Part shown: piece by piece, positions 4,264-5,967 of the stretch
How positions within the stretch are numbered: the first letter of the stretch is position 1
Layout: every line of letters starts with the position of its first letter
Origin: Bacillota bacterium
GTDB lineage: Bacteria; Bacillota; Clostridia; Saccharofermentanales; DTU023
DNA length: 5,967 nucleotides
Direction: 5' to 3'
NCBI GenBank assembly: GCA_023426575.1
Contig: JAFAAL010000007.1
Location: 1-5,967, forward strand
The notes under the pieces: generated by a model
The model's input: only the letters and a program-made list of their open reading frames with translations
The model's database searches: none
What the model was told of the DNA's origin: nothing
Program-made: the position numbers and the translations under genes

Positions 4264-5967
4264 ATGAAGAACTTTCAAAAGACCATCAGCGACTTGGCTT
4301 GGCTGTGGAAGCCATGTTTTAACTATGCTAGGGGCTTCTGCATCCTATATATTCTCTTGCAGCTCCTGACCACACCCATCAAGGATTATATCTACGTGTA
4401 TTTTCCTAAGCAGGTGGTCGATATGCTAGGTCAAGGGCGTTCTTTTTATCAGGTCGCTCTCTATGCAACGGTCATTTCGGCGATTAACTATGGCATCATC
4501 ATCTTGCCGCTCCTGACTTATAGCTATTTTGAAAAGAAAAAGACAGGGATGAGGCTCGCCCTCAAGCGTGATATCTACCTCAAGGCGCGCGCTCTGGACT
4601 ATCAGTACATTGATCATCCCGAGTACTACGACAAATATACCTGGGCCATCGATGAGTACAATAAGCAGGCGGAGGCCTCCTTGGATCTGCTCCGTCAATT
4701 TTTGACTCTGGCGGCTTCGCTGGGAGTCCTCTATACCCTGATTATCAAGACGGCTCCGTGGATTCTCGCCCTCGACTTCCTGCAGCTCTTCTTCCACAAC
4801 AGAATCTTCCATTATGAGAACAAGCTGGGGATTGAATACCAGGGAGCACTGCTTCCGTTTAGGCGCCGCTTCGATTATTTCCATCGCATTTTTTATCAAA
4901 AGGACTATGCGGCAGATTTGAAGTCGAGCGCTCTAGCTCCTCTCATCTTAGAGAAGTATGATCAGGGTCGGGATCAATATGTCGACACGGTTGGAAAATA
5001 CTCGAAGAAGATCAGCTTCTATGGCTTGCTCCACGAGACGACCTTTTGCCTGACGGAGTTCATCATTATCCTCCTCCTCATCCACGCCATTGCGACGGGT
5101 CGCATCGTGGAGGTAGGGCTCTATATCACGATGATTCTCGCCTTCTACCGAGCTGATGAAAAGCTCGTCTTCATGATACAGACCTTTGCTCAGGCGCGGG
5201 GGCTCGCCCTCAACTCAGAGAAAATTCAAGAGTTCTTTGCGATTGAGTCTGAAATTGAGAAAGAGAGTGATCCAGAGGCGCTGACAGCAGCCCCTGGCCC
5301 ATTTTCGCTCGACTTTTCGCAGGTCGATTTTGGCTATGAGAACTCAGATTTTGCCATTTCCGATCTCAATCTCTCCGTCCCAGCCGGTCATAAGATAGCG
5401 ATCGTGGGTGAAAATGGAGCGGGTAAATCGACCCTCCTCAAGTTAATCCTCCGTCTCTACGATGTTTCAAGCGGTCAAGTGATGATCAACGGAATCGATA
5501 TCCGCCAATATGACATTCAGAAGCTGCGGCAGCGCATGGGCGTGGCCTTTCAAAATTCAAATATTTACGCCTTGAGCTATGCCGAAAATCTACAGCTTTA
5601 TGGCGAGCGGACTCAGGCTGATCTAGAGGCCATCACGGGGAGTCTCGATCTCGACAAGGTCCTAGACAAAAATCAGGCCGATTTTACGACTGAGATCACG
5701 CGTGAGTTCAGCGATTCGGGAATGATGCTCTCTGGCGGCGAGATGCAGAAGATGGCCATCGCACGGATTATGGGCGGCGGTTTCGGCCTCTTGCTTCTGG
5801 ACGAGCCCTCTTCCGCCCTCGATCCCCTGAGCGAGTACAAGTTGACGAAGCTCCTGCTCGGCGAAGCCAATCAGACGACGACAATCATTGTCTCACACCG
5901 TCTCTCCACTGTTCGAGAAGCCGATACCATTCTCCTCATGAGCGACGGGAAGATTAAGGAAAAGGGA
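4264..5967 (+). CDS. ABC exporter half-transporter, fused permease and ATPase (3' end cut by window)
   Basis: The frame is open for 568 codons to the right edge. The N-terminal part (about 20-300) is a six-helix exporter-type membrane domain with hydrophobic segments near 23-46, 62-88, 140-161, 163-178, 256-277 and 283-300. The ATPase domain (about 348 onward) has A-loop Tyr358, Walker A GENGAGKST (382-390), Q-loop Gln430, signature LSGGE (489-493), Walker B LLLLDEP (509-515) with catalytic Glu514, D-loop SALD (517-520) and H-loop His545, so this site looks fully active. Only the last residues of the domain are missing. There is no N-terminal peptidase domain, so it is not a bacteriocin-processing type. 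Such proteins act as homodimers or with a second half-transporter; a partner could lie just to the right. Substrate unknown. AGGAG (4252-4256) is seven bases before the ATG. It is transcribed divergently from ctsR. Confidence 0.9.
   Translation, partial: MKNFQKTISDLAWLWKPCFNYARGFCILYILLQLLTTPIKDYIYVYFPKQVVDMLGQGRSFYQVALYATVISAINYGIIILPLLTYSYFEKKKTGMRLALKRDIYLKARALDYQYIDHPEYYDKYTWAIDEYNKQAEASLDLLRQFLTLAASLGVLYTLIIKTAPWILALDFLQLFFHNRIFHYENKLGIEYQGALLPFRRRFDYFHRIFYQKDYAADLKSSALAPLILEKYDQGRDQYVDTVGKYSKKISFYGLLHETTFCLTEFIIILLLIHAIATGRIVEVGLYITMILAFYRADEKLVFMIQTFAQARGLALNSEKIQEFFAIESEIEKESDPEALTAAPGPFSLDFSQVDFGYENSDFAISDLNLSVPAGHKIAIVGENGAGKSTLLKLILRLYDVSSGQVMINGIDIRQYDIQKLRQRMGVAFQNSNIYALSYAENLQLYGERTQADLEAITGSLDLDKVLDKNQADFTTEITREFSDSGMMLSGGEMQKMAIARIMGGGFGLLLLDEPSSALDPLSEYKLTKLLLGEANQTTTIIVSHRLSTVREADTILLMSDGKIKEKG

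Noticed and set aside
4426..4899. 157-codon open frame on the - strand inside the ABC exporter
   Set aside because: It is antisense to the membrane domain of a well-supported gene and shows no motif of its own.

Overview
The window looks like chromosomal DNA of a Bacillota (Firmicutes) bacterium. The main reason is a ctsR-clpC operon: CtsR is a stress repressor essentially confined to that phylum, and a near-consensus CtsR operator lies in front of it. Ribosome binding sites are strong and purine-rich (AAGGAGG type). Base composition is intermediate, by eye about half G+C or slightly above. I cannot place it to genus. The gene order (ctsR directly followed by clpC, with no mcsA or mcsB between) is seen in lactic acid bacteria and some clostridia.

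Layout, left to right. Positions 1-264 hold no gene I can support; they contain a perfect 9-bp inverted repeat and the ribosome binding site of the next gene. Positions 265-699 (+) encode ribose-5-phosphate isomerase B. A strong hairpin terminator (727-769) separates it from the convergent clpC. Positions 784-3423 (-) encode the AAA+ unfoldase ClpC, preceded after a 22-bp gap by ctsR at 3446-3934 (-). The 329-bp divergent intergenic region 3935-4263 carries the ctsR promoter, one full CtsR operator plus extra half-sites, and a good sigma-A promoter facing right. From 4264 (+) to the right edge runs an ABC exporter half-transporter, open for 568 codons and cut by the window end just after its last ATPase motif.

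How the genes work together: CtsR should repress its own operon, so ClpC rises when CtsR is inactivated by heat or proteotoxic stress. ClpC carries an N-domain, two ATPase rings, a UVR-type middle domain and a ClpP-docking tripeptide, so it probably feeds proteins to ClpP, which is not encoded here. RpiB (pentose phosphate pathway) and the ABC exporter are in separate transcription units and have no evident functional link to the stress operon. One TTTGACC motif falls exactly in the -35 region of the exporter promoter, which leaves a speculative regulatory link open.

I do not see a clearly new biological system. The points most worth a second look are the CtsR half-site arrangement, the missing mcsA/mcsB beside a ClpC that keeps phosphoarginine-pocket residues, and the glutamate-rich C-terminal tail of ClpC.
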